64,000 nt of DNA from Ochrobactrum sp. CGA5 (lineage in GTDB: Bacteria; Pseudomonadota; Alphaproteobacteria; Rhizobiales; Rhizobiaceae). The notes below the pieces were generated by a model. That model ran no database searches. It saw nothing but the letters and a program-made list of their open reading frames with translations, and was not told where the DNA came from. Each line of letters opens with the position of its first letter. Positions within the stretch are counted from its first letter, which is position 1. Shown piece by piece: positions 56,038-64,000 of this stretch. The stretch spans positions 62,001 to 126,000 of the forward strand of contig NZ_VCIG01000007.1 of NCBI RefSeq assembly GCF_006345815.1, read 5' to 3'. The position numbers and the translations under genes are program-made.

Positions 56038-56991
56038 TCAGATGTTGCGGCCGATTTCGAGGAACTTCTGGCGGCGTTCCTGCTTCAGCGTTTCGCCGTC
56101 AATATCCTTCATCGAACGTAGCGACGCGGTGATAATGTCGCCGGTAGCGTCGATCACAGCTTCCTTGCCGCGATGCGCGCCACCCATGGGTTCGGGAATG
56201 ATACCGTCGATGACCTTGAGGTCGAACAGGTCCTGTGCGGTGATGCGCATGTTGGAGGCGGCGTCCTTGGCGCGGGTCGAATCGTGCCAAAGGATGGAGG
56301 CTGCGCCCTCGGGCGAGATTACCGAATAGATCGAGTGCTCAAGCATGTAGACACGATTTGCAACGGCGATGGCGATGGCGCCACCGGAGCCGCCTTCACC
56401 GATGATGATCGATATGACCGGAACGCGCAGTTTGAGGCATTCCGCTGTCGAGCGGGCAATCGCTTCGGCCTGGCCGCGTTCCTCGGCGCTGACGCCCGGA
56501 TAGGCGCCTGCTGTATCGACAAAGGTGATGAGCGGCAATTGGAAGCGGTCGGCCATCTCCATGATGCGGACGGCTTTGCGGTAGCCTTCAGGTCGGGCCG
56601 AACCAAAATTGTGCCTGAGGCGCGTCTTGGTGTCTGAGCCTTTTTCCTGTCCGATGATAGCGACGGCCTGACCATTGAAGCGACCGAAACCGGCTTGTAT
56701 GGCTTCGTCATTGGCGAATTTGCGGTCACCGGCAAGCGGGGTGAATTCGGTGAACAGCCGGTCGATATATTCCAGACAATGCGGACGGTCTGGGTGGCGG
56801 GCGATCTGCGCCTTCTGCCATGGTGTCAGCTTGCGATAGATGTCTTTCAGCGCATCGGCCGAACGCTTCTCGAGGCGACGAATCTCGTCGCTCATCTCGA
56901 CGCTGCCCTGTTCCTGCGCGAGCTTTTTCAGCTCAAGAATCTGGCCTTCAAGATCGGCGACGGGTTTTTCAAAATCGAGATAGTTGTACAT
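56038..56991 (-). CDS. accA: Acetyl-CoA carboxylase carboxyltransferase subunit alpha
   Basis: AccA with AccD transfers carboxyl from carboxybiotin to acetyl-CoA, the first step of fatty-acid synthesis. The 317-residue protein has YLDFEKPVADLEGQI, then ALQIxR-type RHPDRPHCLEYIDRLFTEFTPLAGDR, FVDTAGAYPGVSAEERGQAEAIA, IGEGGSGGAIAIAVANRVYMLEHSIYSVISPEGAASILW and KVIDGIIPEPMGGAHR. Length matches E. coli (319). It is apparently monocistronic. Confidence 0.98.
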   Translation of the reverse strand: MYNYLDFEKPVADLEGQILELKKLAQEQGSVEMSDEIRRLEKRSADALKDIYRKLTPWQKAQIARHPDRPHCLEYIDRLFTEFTPLAGDRKFANDEAIQAGFGRFNGQAVAIIGQEKGSDTKTRLRHNFGSARPEGYRKAVRIMEMADRFQLPLITFVDTAGAYPGVSAEERGQAEAIARSTAECLKLRVPVISIIIGEGGSGGAIAIAVANRVYMLEHSIYSVISPEGAASILWHDSTRAKDAASNMRITAQDLFDLKVIDGIIPEPMGGAHRGKEAVIDATGDIITASLRSMKDIDGETLKQERRQKFLEIGRNI

Positions 56992-57099
56992 AGGGCCTGA
57001 CTGTTCGTGCGTTTTCCAAGGGGATTAGCGCTATTGCGAGCCTGAAAAAGGCTGTTTTACGGCGCCTTACATATTCACTGCGGGCTCATCTTGCAAATT

Positions 57100-58050
57100 T
57101 TAGGTTTTCTCATAACCGGACAGAGGCTGATCGGCAAGCGGATGATGCTCGCTGACAAGCTTATGCAGTCTTTCCTCCAGCACATGCGTGTAGATTTGGG
57201 TCGTGGAAATATCGGCATGGCCGAGCAATTGCTGCACGGTGCGCAGATCCGCGCCGTTCTGTAGCAGATGGCTGGCAAAGGCATGGCGCAGCACGTGCGG
57301 TGAAATGGCGGTAGCCGACAATCCTGCCCGTGCGGCAAGCGCTTTCAATTCGCGTGCAAAAACCTGGCGCGCCAGATGACCTCGCTCCGAAAAGGCGGGA
57401 AACAGCCATGGATTGTCATCGCTGTCGGGCTGGGAATCCCGTGAAACAAGAAAGCGCTGCAGAGCTTCGCGTGCCTTGGGTGAAAGTGGAACCATGCGTT
57501 CTTTGGAGCCCTTGCCACGGACCAGAAGAAAACGGTGATCGGTGCGCGCGACAGTGACGGGCAGGCCAACAAGTTCCGAGACGCGCAACCCGGTCGCATA
57601 AAGTGTTTCAAGAAGCGCATGAAGACGCAGGGCTTTGATATGATCAGCGGGTTCGGCTGCTTCATTGGTTTCGAGCACCGCGCGGTCGAGAAGCCGCGTG
57701 ACGTTTTCGACACTCATGATCTTCGGTAGCGGCTTTTGCTTTTTGGGCGCATCGACAGTGCCGGTCGGGTCGTCTTGCCGATACCCCTCTGAATAGAGAA
57801 AACGGAAGAACTGGCGTAGCGCCGACAGGCGCCGGGCCTGTGATGTTGCGGCAAAACCTTCCGTTGCCATGGCATCGATGGCACTGCGAATATCGTCGGG
57901 TCCGGCTTCTGCAAGATTGACGCCTCGGGCTGACAGTGCCTCTGCCACAGCCTCAAGATCGCGTCGGTAGGATTCAAGCGTGTTGTGAGCAGCACCCCGT
58001 TCGGCGCTCATCATTTCCAGAAAGTTCTCGATCGCCAGCGATGCGCGCAT
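57100..58050 (-). CDS. xerD: Tyrosine recombinase XerD
   Basis: XerD, with XerC, resolves chromosome dimers at dif. The 316-residue protein has the N-terminal SAM-like domain ([23 protein letters not shown]) and the catalytic tyrosine-recombinase domain: Arg in [12 protein letters not shown], Lys in [13 protein letters not shown], HxxR in [22 protein letters not shown]-type [13 protein letters not shown] with the nucleophile Tyr. The ATG at 58050 has AGGAG five bases upstream and was preferred to the GTG at 58056. It overlaps no gene and follows the small membrane protein by two bases. Confidence 0.95.
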   Translation of the reverse strand: MRASLAIENFLEMMSAERGAAHNTLESYRRDLEAVAEALSARGVNLAEAGPDDIRSAIDAMATEGFAATSQARRLSALRQFFRFLYSEGYRQDDPTGTVDAPKKQKPLPKIMSVENVTRLLDRAVLETNEAAEPADHIKALRLHALLETLYATGLRVSELVGLPVTVARTDHRFLLVRGKGSKERMVPLSPKAREALQRFLVSRDSQPDSDDNPWLFPAFSERGHLARQVFARELKALAARAGLSATAISPHVLRHAFASHLLQNGADLRTVQQLLGHADISTTQIYTHVLEERLHKLVSEHHPLADQPLSGYEKT

Positions 58051-58052
58051 TG

Positions 58053-58301
58053 TCACTCCTGCGGGGACTGCGGCAACTGGCGCGCCGTATCGGCGGCCTC
58101 AGGCTCGGCTGCTGGGGCTGGCGGAGGAGCAATCGTGACCGGCTTTAGCTTCGAAGCCGGAATATGGACAGTTATCTCGCGCTTGTCTGGTTCAACGAAG
58201 TTGGCAAGTGCATACATCGCGCCATAAACGACGGCAGCAATAAGAGCGACAAAGAGAACGAGGCGCGTCAGCGTAGGCATCCATCTTTTATGCTGTGGCA
58301 T
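58053..58301 (-). CDS. Small single-span membrane protein upstream of xerD
   Basis: This 82-residue protein has one hydrophobic segment (about residues 10-30, [20 protein letters not shown]), a short conserved-looking part ([21 protein letters not shown]) and a Pro/Ala-rich tail. I do not recognise a family; orthologous small genes sit here in related genomes by memory. The frame is open to a GTG at 58382, which would add a second hydrophobic stretch; the ATG was chosen but without a good ribosome site, so the start is uncertain. It is divergent from aroK. Confidence 0.55.
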   Translation of the reverse strand: MPQHKRWMPTLTRLVLFVALIAAVVYGAMYALANFVEPDKREITVHIPASKLKPVTIAPPPAPAAEPEAADTARQLPQSPQE

Positions 58302-58469
58302 TGAGACGAAAGCAAGGACGGGAGACAAAAGCAGGGAGGCCAAATCAAAGAGTGCGTGCGCAATTATATAAAAATGCCCCACTTCCGGTCTGGCGCGCCC
58401 TGAAAACCAATCAAAGCAATTGACGTCGCCCCGTTTTTCATGTGGAACCGGAGCAAATGGACGAGGTCA

Positions 58470-59072
58470 ATGAGCAGTACGACAAAACAAAACAATCTAC
58501 ATGAGAAAGCGGAACTGATCCGCGATCTGCTCGGTTCGAAAGTCGTGGTGCTTGTGGGGCTGATGGGAGCGGGAAAATCGACTGTCGGACGCAAGGTGGC
58601 AGCCATGCTTGGCCTGCCGTTTCGCGATGCCGATACGGAAATCGAAACGGTTTCGCGCATGACTATTCCCGACTTGTTCGAAGCCTATGGCGAGGTCGAG
58701 TTCCGTGACCTTGAACGTCGTGTCATCATGCGACTGCTCGAAGACGGGCCGATGGTTCTGGCAACCGGGGGCGGAGCGTATATGAATGCCGAAACACGCG
58801 CGGCAATTGGTCGGGCAGGCGTTTCCATCTGGCTCAATGCGGAAATTGATATTCTGATGGAGCGCGTATCACGCCGCCAGAACCGCCCGTTGCTGAAAAA
58901 CAGCGATCCGCGTGGCGTCATGCTGCGCCTGATGAACGAACGTTATCCGGTCTATGCGCTGGCCGATCTCCAACTGATGACCCGTGATGACAAGAAGGAA
59001 GTGATTGCCGCCGAACTGCTCGATGTTCTGGCCGATCATCTCGAGAGTTCAGCGGCTCAATCCGCTCGGTAA
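58470..59072 (+). CDS. aroK: Shikimate kinase
   Basis: AroK phosphorylates shikimate at the 3-hydroxyl. The 200-residue P-loop kinase starts [16 protein letters not shown], chosen because GAGG lies three bases before this ATG and family members start here. Landmarks are [41 protein letters not shown] and RQNRPLLKN. aroB follows 42 bases downstream, a common pair. Confidence 0.97.
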   Translation: MSSTTKQNNLHEKAELIRDLLGSKVVVLVGLMGAGKSTVGRKVAAMLGLPFRDADTEIETVSRMTIPDLFEAYGEVEFRDLERRVIMRLLEDGPMVLATGGGAYMNAETRAAIGRAGVSIWLNAEIDILMERVSRRQNRPLLKNSDPRGVMLRLMNERYPVYALADLQLMTRDDKKEVIAAELLDVLADHLESSAAQSAR

Positions 59073-59114
59073 GACGAACGGCTTAATTTCTCGCCGCATC
59101 TATTGGAGACTACC

Positions 59115-60251
59115 ATGAATGCCCCTTCCATCGCTCCAGGTGTTATCACCGTTCCCGTGTCGCTTGGCGACCGATCCTACGATATTCTGATCGGCAAGGG
59201 GCTCGTCGATCGTGCGGGCGAGGAACTGGCAAAACGTCTGAAAGGCGTGCGCGTGGCGGTGGTGACGGACGAAAATGTCGCCAAGGCTCATCTGGAGCGC
59301 CTGACAGCAAGCTTTGCCGGGGTTGGTATCGATGTGACGCCGGTAATTGTTGCGCCCGGCGAAAAGTCCAAATCCTTTGGCACGCTTGAAACCGTCACCA
59401 ATGCAGTTCTGGCGGCCCGGCTGGAGCGCGGCGACGCGGTCGTGGCGTTCGGAGGCGGTGTGGTTGGCGATCTTTCCGGCTTTGTTGCCGGTATCGTGCG
59501 GCGCGGCATGAATTTTGTACAGATGCCGACTTCTCTCCTGTCGCAGGTCGATTCGTCTGTCGGCGGCAAGACCGGTATCAATACCGCCCATGGCAAGAAT
59601 CTCGTCGGGGTCTTCTATCAGCCGCAGCTGGTTCTGGCCGACACGGAAGTTCTCGATACGTTGAGCACGCGGGAGTTCCGGGCTGGTTATGCTGAAGTTG
59701 CGAAATATGGCTTGATCGACCGCCCAGACTTTTTTGCGTGGCTGGAGCAGAACTGGCAGGAGGTCTTCTCCGGCGGAGCGGCACGGACGGAAGCTATCGC
59801 TGAAGCCTGCCGTTGCAAGGCGGCAGTCGTTGCGCGTGACGAGCGCGAAACCGGTGACCGCGCACTCCTCAATCTCGGCCATACCTTCGGGCATGCGCTG
59901 GAAACGGCGACCGGCTACGATTCAAGCCGTCTCGTGCACGGCGAAGGGGTGGCTATCGGCATGGCACTGGCCCATCGTTTTTCAGTCAAGATGAACTTGT
60001 GTAGCGTCGAGGATGCAGAGCGTGTCGAGGCGCACCTGAAGGCGGTCGGACTGCCATATCGGCTGTCGGATGTGCCTGGCGGCTTGCCATCGGCGGAAAA
60101 GTTGATGGATTATATTGCCCAGGACAAGAAAGTGGCGCGTGGCGCGCTTACATTCATCCTGACGCGCGGCATCGGGCAGTCTTTTATTGCCAAGGATGTG
60201 CCGCCGACGGCTGTGCTGGAGTTTCTGAAAGAACGTCTGGAAACGAAATAA
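59115..60251 (+). CDS. aroB: 3-Dehydroquinate synthase
   Basis: AroB converts DAHP to 3-dehydroquinate using NAD and a divalent metal. The 378-residue protein has [19 protein letters not shown], the substrate-binding [19 protein letters not shown], and the metal ligands in [11 protein letters not shown]. The ATG at 59115 follows GGAG by seven bases; a TTG four codons earlier was rejected. It lies 13 bases before the CNNM/CorC-type gene, so all three rightward genes may be one transcript. Confidence 0.98.
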   Translation: MNAPSIAPGVITVPVSLGDRSYDILIGKGLVDRAGEELAKRLKGVRVAVVTDENVAKAHLERLTASFAGVGIDVTPVIVAPGEKSKSFGTLETVTNAVLAARLERGDAVVAFGGGVVGDLSGFVAGIVRRGMNFVQMPTSLLSQVDSSVGGKTGINTAHGKNLVGVFYQPQLVLADTEVLDTLSTREFRAGYAEVAKYGLIDRPDFFAWLEQNWQEVFSGGAARTEAIAEACRCKAAVVARDERETGDRALLNLGHTFGHALETATGYDSSRLVHGEGVAIGMALAHRFSVKMNLCSVEDAERVEAHLKAVGLPYRLSDVPGGLPSAEKLMDYIAQDKKVARGALTFILTRGIGQSFIAKDVPPTAVLEFLKERLETK

Positions 60252-60264
60252 AAGGACAAGGCGA

Positions 60265-61572
60265 ATGGCTTTCGAGTTCTGGGTTATGTGCGGCATCATC
60301 CTGCTCTGTGTCGTTCTCTCGGCATTCTTTTCCGGTTCCGAAACGGCGCTGACGGCGGCGTCGCGTGCGCGCATGCTTACGCTCGAACAGAATGGTGACG
60401 AGCGCGCCGGGCTGGTCCAGCGTCTTATCGGTCGCCGGGACCGCTTGATCGGTGCGCTTCTGATCGGCAACAACCTCGCCAATATTCTCGCGTCTTCGAT
60501 CGCCACCAGTATTTTCCTGAATTTGTTCGGTGATGCGGGTGTGGCCTACGCAACGCTGGCCATGACGATCATTCTGGTCATTTTCGCGGAGGTTCTGCCA
60601 AAGTCCTGGGCGATTTCTGGTCCAGACCGGTTTTCGCTGGCCGTCGTGCGCGGCGTGTCGATTGTGGTGCTGATCCTCGGTCCGGTTTCGAGCGCTGTGA
60701 ACTGGATCGTGCGGGTGATCCTGAAGATGTGCGGCATCAATCTCGCCGCAGGGCACTCCATGCTTAGCCCGCAGGATGAGCTGCGCGGTGCGGTCGAGGT
60801 GCTGCATCGCGACAAGTCGCTTATCAAGGAAGATCGCGACCAGCTGGGCGGGCTGCTCGACCTCAAGGAACTGGAAGTAAGCGACGTGATGGTGCACCGG
60901 ACTTCGATGGGCACCGTCAATGCCGATGCTCCGGCGGATCAGATCGTGCGCGATATTCTGGCCAGCCCGCATACGCGCATGCCGCTTTGGCGCGATGATA
61001 TCGACAATATTGTCGGCATCATTCACACCAAGGACCTGCTGCGCGCGCTTTATGACGTCGACAATGATTTCAAGCGCATCGACATCATGAAGGTTGCGCG
61101 CAAGCCGTGGTTTGTGCCCGACACGACCACGCTGCAGGATCAACTCGACGCTTTTCTCCGTCGCAAGGCGCATATCGCCATCGTCGTTGATGAATATGGC
61201 GACGTGCAGGGACTGGTGACGCTGGAGGATATTCTGGAAGAAATTGTCGGTGATATTGCCGACGAGCACGACGTGGACATGCAGGGCGTCCGGCTGCAGC
61301 CGGACGGTTCAGTTATCGTTGACGGCTCGCTGCCGATTCGCGACATCAACCGTGCGCTTGACTGGTCCTTGCCCGATGAGGAGGCGACCACGATTGCAGG
61401 TCTCGTCATTCACGAGACCCAGACGATTCCGGAAGTGAAGCAGGCTTTCACCTTTTACGGGAAACGTTTTTCTGTCTTGAAGAAGGAAAAGAACCGCCTG
61501 ACGCGGTTGCGAATCGTACCGCTTGATGCTGATGGCAAGCCGACGCCCATCGTTGCGGCACTGCCCCGCTGA
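60265..61572 (+). CDS. CNNM/CorC-type membrane transporter with CBS domains
   Basis: The 435-residue protein has an N-terminal DUF21 domain with about four membrane segments (AFFSGSETALTAASRARM, LLIGNNLANILASSIATSIFLNLFGDAG, MTIILVIFAEVLPKSWAI), two CBS domains (about residues 205-330) and the C-terminal CorC_HlyC domain (residues 340-430). Family members export magnesium or related ions; the older haemolysin label is not supported. It is probably co-transcribed with aroKB, an arrangement that recurs in this order. Confidence 0.9.
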   Translation: MAFEFWVMCGIILLCVVLSAFFSGSETALTAASRARMLTLEQNGDERAGLVQRLIGRRDRLIGALLIGNNLANILASSIATSIFLNLFGDAGVAYATLAMTIILVIFAEVLPKSWAISGPDRFSLAVVRGVSIVVLILGPVSSAVNWIVRVILKMCGINLAAGHSMLSPQDELRGAVEVLHRDKSLIKEDRDQLGGLLDLKELEVSDVMVHRTSMGTVNADAPADQIVRDILASPHTRMPLWRDDIDNIVGIIHTKDLLRALYDVDNDFKRIDIMKVARKPWFVPDTTTLQDQLDAFLRRKAHIAIVVDEYGDVQGLVTLEDILEEIVGDIADEHDVDMQGVRLQPDGSVIVDGSLPIRDINRALDWSLPDEEATTIAGLVIHETQTIPEVKQAFTFYGKRFSVLKKEKNRLTRLRIVPLDADGKPTPIVAALPR

Positions 61573-62149
61573 CGGAATTTCAAAAGCAAGGTTTACCTAA
61601 CATTTTGTTTTTAAATATTTTTGTTTCTGGTAGGTGGCGCTTTAGCCCGTAGCTTCGGACTTTTTGGCTTTGTGATTTCAAATTTTCCAAATCTATTCAA
61701 ATACCAATTATTTAAGTAATTAAGAGTATTATAAAGTTGCGCATTAATAAATTCTAATGAATCTCCGTTCAACCAGCAGTGTTAAATCAAATTTTTCCTT
61801 GATATTCTGAATAATATTGGTTCTTATATCAGTGTTTTTGCAATCGAGGGGATGTATAAAGCATATGGGCGTCACCATTCTGTAAGCTTATATTCTGGTA
61901 CGAAAACTACGGAGATGATCCGCATAAAACTTGTTTTACTGAAAATAAATACAGACTTTATTCATCGATACTTACACTGACTTCTGCCTACACATTTCTT
62001 TTCTCCGCAAAGTTCGACTCACCGTGCAAGGCGTCCGCGAGGGCGTCTTGCACGCATTCAGGTCATTCCCGCCTGCCAGCGTGTCAATACTGCTTTACGC
62101 TTTCCTGTGTCAGGCATCCGGTTATCGTAGAAGCATGATCTGAAACTTC
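61573..62149. other. AT-rich 577-base gap without a convincing gene
   Basis: From about 61600 to 62000 the sequence is markedly AT-rich compared with the coding DNA on both sides. A 42-codon open frame (61852-61980, MYKAYGRHHSVSLY...) has GAGGGG immediately against its ATG, too close for a ribosome site, so it is not called. The right end holds a strong hairpin with a GNRA loop (62023-62054). The gap may encode a small RNA or be remnant foreign DNA. Confidence 0.5.
62023..62054. ncRNA. Strong hairpin with GCGA tetraloop, possible small-RNA element
   Basis: A 14-base arm beginning CGTGCAAG (62023-62036) pairs with a 14-base arm ending CTTGCACG (62041-62054), with two G-U wobbles and a GCGA loop, a stable GNRA tetraloop. 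No T tract follows on either strand. It might be the 3' end or a domain of a small RNA transcribed from the AT-rich gap. This assignment is tentative. Confidence 0.4.
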
Positions 62150-62464
62150 TCAGCGCCGCGTGGCCTCACCCGGAGCGGAAGGCTCAAGCGCCAGCGCATG
62201 GACGCCGCTGTCCAGTTCTTCCTTCAAAAGTGCATTGATGGCGCGATGGCGCTCGATGCGACTCATTTTGGCGAAAGCGTCGGCAACGATGCGGATACGG
62301 AAATGCGTTTCGCCGGTGCCGTCATAGACTTCATGATGACCGCGCTCCTCGTGGTGATGCCCGGCGTGGAGGTGGCTTTCATTGATGACCTCGAGCCGTT
62401 CGGGAGCGAAAGCCGTGGTCAGTTTCGCTTCCATCGCGCTTTGTTTGCTATTGTGAATGGACAT
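62150..62464 (-). CDS. BolA-family protein
   Basis: The 104-residue BolA-like protein has VINESHLHAGHHHEERGHHEVYDGTGETHFRIRIV with an unusually His-rich loop, and the conserved FAKMSRIERHRAINALLKEELDSGVHALAL. BolA proteins pair with monothiol glutaredoxins to carry or sense iron-sulfur clusters, with His as a cluster ligand. The start at 62464 was chosen over a GTG three codons upstream. It is divergent from the J-domain gene. Confidence 0.92.
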   Translation of the reverse strand: MSIHNSKQSAMEAKLTTAFAPERLEVINESHLHAGHHHEERGHHEVYDGTGETHFRIRIVADAFAKMSRIERHRAINALLKEELDSGVHALALEPSAPGEATRR

Positions 62465-62650
62465 TTGGACCACTTCTCCCCATATAGACGCTGTGCCTCA
62501 TATAACGTTGCTTCGGCAGCAAAAGGTGGGGCAAATCCGCACAGGAAAGCAACCTGCTTCAAAATTTCGCCCCGTTGAAATGGCCAAAAGCCAGATCGGA
62601 CGAAATGTCAATTCTTGTTCAGCAACTCATAATCCGCATAATCCGATTCG

Positions 62651-63280
62651 ATGACAACGAACTCAAAATTTTTCGACAGTATCCGCATCAAGCCCAAGAA
62701 GACCGCGGAAGCGAAGGCTTCGGGGCCTTGCTGCCAGTGGGACGGGTGTGACAAGCCAGGCACGCATCGCGCGCCTGTCGGACGCATGCGCGAAGGCGAG
62801 TATTTCCGCTTCTGTGTTGATCACGTGCGGGAATATAACAAGAATTTCAATTACTTCTCTGGGCTTTCGGACGGTGACATCGCGAAGTTCCAGAAGGATG
62901 CAATCACGGGTCATCGCCCGACCTGGTCGACGACGGCGAACTCTACCGCCAAGCCGCGCACGTCGCCGGATATGGCGAAGATGCGTTCCGGCTCGGCTTC
63001 CTATCACAATCGTATCCGCGATCCCTTCAACCTTTTCAAGGAAGCCAAGGGACATGCGCCGGGCCAGAAGGGGCAGCGCAAGCCGCGTACGCTTGAGATA
63101 AAGGCGCTGGCGACACTCGGTCTTGAACCAAATTCGACTGGCGATAAGATCAAGGCGCGCTATAAAGAACTGGTAAAACAGCACCACCCGGATGCAAATG
63201 GTGGTGATCGCGGATCGGAGGAAAGATTTCGCGATGTAATTCAGGCTTATCAATTGCTCAAGCAGGCAGGTTTTTGCTAA
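62651..63280 (+). CDS. J-domain protein (DnaJ-like co-chaperone)
   Basis: The 209-residue protein has an N-terminal part with CCQWDGCDKPGTHRAPVG, a Cys/His-containing segment, and a C-terminal J domain (about residues 145-205) with the HPD motif in VKQHHPDANGGDRGSEERF. The J domain lies at the C-terminus, unlike classical DnaJ, a form conserved in alphaproteobacteria next to bolA and cobS. It would stimulate a DnaK; its client is unknown. Confidence 0.9.
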   Translation: MTTNSKFFDSIRIKPKKTAEAKASGPCCQWDGCDKPGTHRAPVGRMREGEYFRFCVDHVREYNKNFNYFSGLSDGDIAKFQKDAITGHRPTWSTTANSTAKPRTSPDMAKMRSGSASYHNRIRDPFNLFKEAKGHAPGQKGQRKPRTLEIKALATLGLEPNSTGDKIKARYKELVKQHHPDANGGDRGSEERFRDVIQAYQLLKQAGFC

Positions 63281-63487
63281 ACCCTGTTTGGGTCTGACAG
63301 GCCGGTTATAGGAGCTGTCGCCGATGGTTCCGACGGACATTCTTCTGCCACGCGATTATGTGGACGCAAGCACGGATGCCCGCAACGAATTACGGAAGGG
63401 GCATACCGTCCGGCTTGCCGGAAAAACACGCCCACGGATGAAAGTTGAATGTCGCGGCGGGCGGGTGTCTGCCGCTCTGGAGGCATG

Positions 63488-64000
63488 ATGAACAAGGTTG
63501 AGCGGGATATAGCCAATTTGCCGGATACGACGGTTTCGGTGCGCGAAGTGTTCGGAATCGATTCCGACATGACGGTGCCAGCCTACGCGGCAGGCGATTC
63601 CTATGTGCCGGAGCTTGATCCGGATTATCTTTTCGACCGTCAGACGACGCTCGCGATCCTTGCGGGCTTTGCGTATAATCGTCGCGTGATGGTTTCCGGC
63701 TATCACGGTACCGGTAAGTCGACCCATATCGAGCAGGTCGCCGCCCGCCTCAACTGGCCCTGCGTCCGCGTCAATCTCGATAGCCACGTCAGCCGTATCG
63801 ATCTCGTCGGCAAGGATGCCATTGTGGTCAAGGATGGCGTTCAGGTTACCGAATTCAAGGACGGCATCCTTCCTTGGGCCTATCAGCACAATGTGGCGCT
63901 GGTATTCGACGAATATGATGCCGGTCGCCCGGACGTGATGTTCGTCATTCAGCGCGTTCTGGAATCGTCCGGTCGCCTGACGCTTCTTGATCAGAGCCGC
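63488..64000 (+). CDS. cobS: Cobaltochelatase subunit CobS, N-terminal part
   Basis: CobS is the AAA+ ATPase subunit that, with CobT and CobN, inserts cobalt into hydrogenobyrinic acid a,c-diamide in aerobic cobalamin synthesis. The first 171 codons are in the window: NKVERDIANLPDTTVSVREV at the N-terminus, Walker A GYHGTGKSTHIEQ, Walker B VALVFDEYDAG and FVIQRVLESSG. The ATG at 63488 follows GGAGG by four bases; an ATG one codon earlier is too close to the ribosome site. The gene runs off the right end. Confidence 0.97.
   Translation, partial: MNKVERDIANLPDTTVSVREVFGIDSDMTVPAYAAGDSYVPELDPDYLFDRQTTLAILAGFAYNRRVMVSGYHGTGKSTHIEQVAARLNWPCVRVNLDSHVSRIDLVGKDAIVVKDGVQVTEFKDGILPWAYQHNVALVFDEYDAGRPDVMFVIQRVLESSGRLTLLDQSR

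Noticed and set aside
60184-61269. 361-codon minus-strand open frame over aroB and the CNNM/CorC gene
   Set aside because: Shadow frame of genuine coding sequence; composition is Arg/His-rich with no motifs.
61852-61980. 42-codon open frame in the AT-rich gap
   Set aside because: The only Shine-Dalgarno-like bases touch the ATG and the peptide has no recognisable features.

Overview
The window is a piece of the main chromosome of a Brucellaceae alphaproteobacterium (Brucella/Ochrobactrum group, Hyphomicrobiales). The evidence is the protein set (HslVU with an embedded DUF2585 gene, PpsR-Maf-AroE-CoaE-DnaQ next to HemE-HemJ-Rho, MnmE-MnmG-RsmG-ParA-ParB, CobS beside a J-domain protein and BolA), moderately high GC, and composite palindromic repeats of the kind scattered through these genomes. 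Genus is inferred from remembered protein sequences; no search was run.

Layout. 1-10 kb: 3' end of pckA, arfB, an alpha/beta hydrolase, then the leftward block hisB-DUF2628-hisH-hisA-hisF-hisE and coaA, then rightward hslV-DUF2585-hslU. 10-19 kb: cell-envelope and housekeeping genes (DUF1402, XRE, Smr, mltA, Tim44-like, fxsA, secB) and the leftward block ppsR-maf-aroE-coaE-dnaQ. 19.1-30.8 kb: the replication and segregation domain. A DnaA-box-rich intergenic region upstream of hemE is the likely oriC, with five GANTC (CcrM) sites in 39 bp. hemE, hemJ, rho, mnmE, mnmG, rsmG, parA and parB follow, with three strong parS sites (two in the mnmE-mnmG gap, one inside rsmG) and two identical 14/16 parS-like sites inside hisH and hemJ.

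31.9-50.5 kb is accessory metabolism. It has a TrpXYZ-like ABC importer split by an FAD oxidoreductase, an LLM flavoenzyme, and a LacI-controlled catabolic locus: a DUF993 aldolase-like gene transcribed leftward, and a rightward run of eight closely packed genes (lacI, Gfo/Idh, CoA-transferase, enoyl-CoA hydratase, aldehyde dehydrogenase, GMC oxidoreductase, SDR, GMC oxidoreductase). Two 16-bp palindromes, each lying in the 17-bp spacer of one of the two divergent promoters, are probable LacI operators and tie the aldolase-like gene to the operon. I read this as an uncharacterised route taking an alcohol or sugar derivative through aldehyde, acid and CoA thioester. The segment ends at a tRNA-Arg(CCT) gene.

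50.6-64 kb returns to core functions: an M20 amidohydrolase, a DD-carboxypeptidase, a His-rich CobW GTPase, TusA-like and L,D-transpeptidase genes, accA, xerD, aroK-aroB, a CNNM/CorC-type transporter, an AT-rich 577-bp gap with a strong GNRA hairpin, bolA, a J-domain protein and the 5' part of cobS. No CRISPR array, insertion sequence, prophage or rRNA gene was seen.
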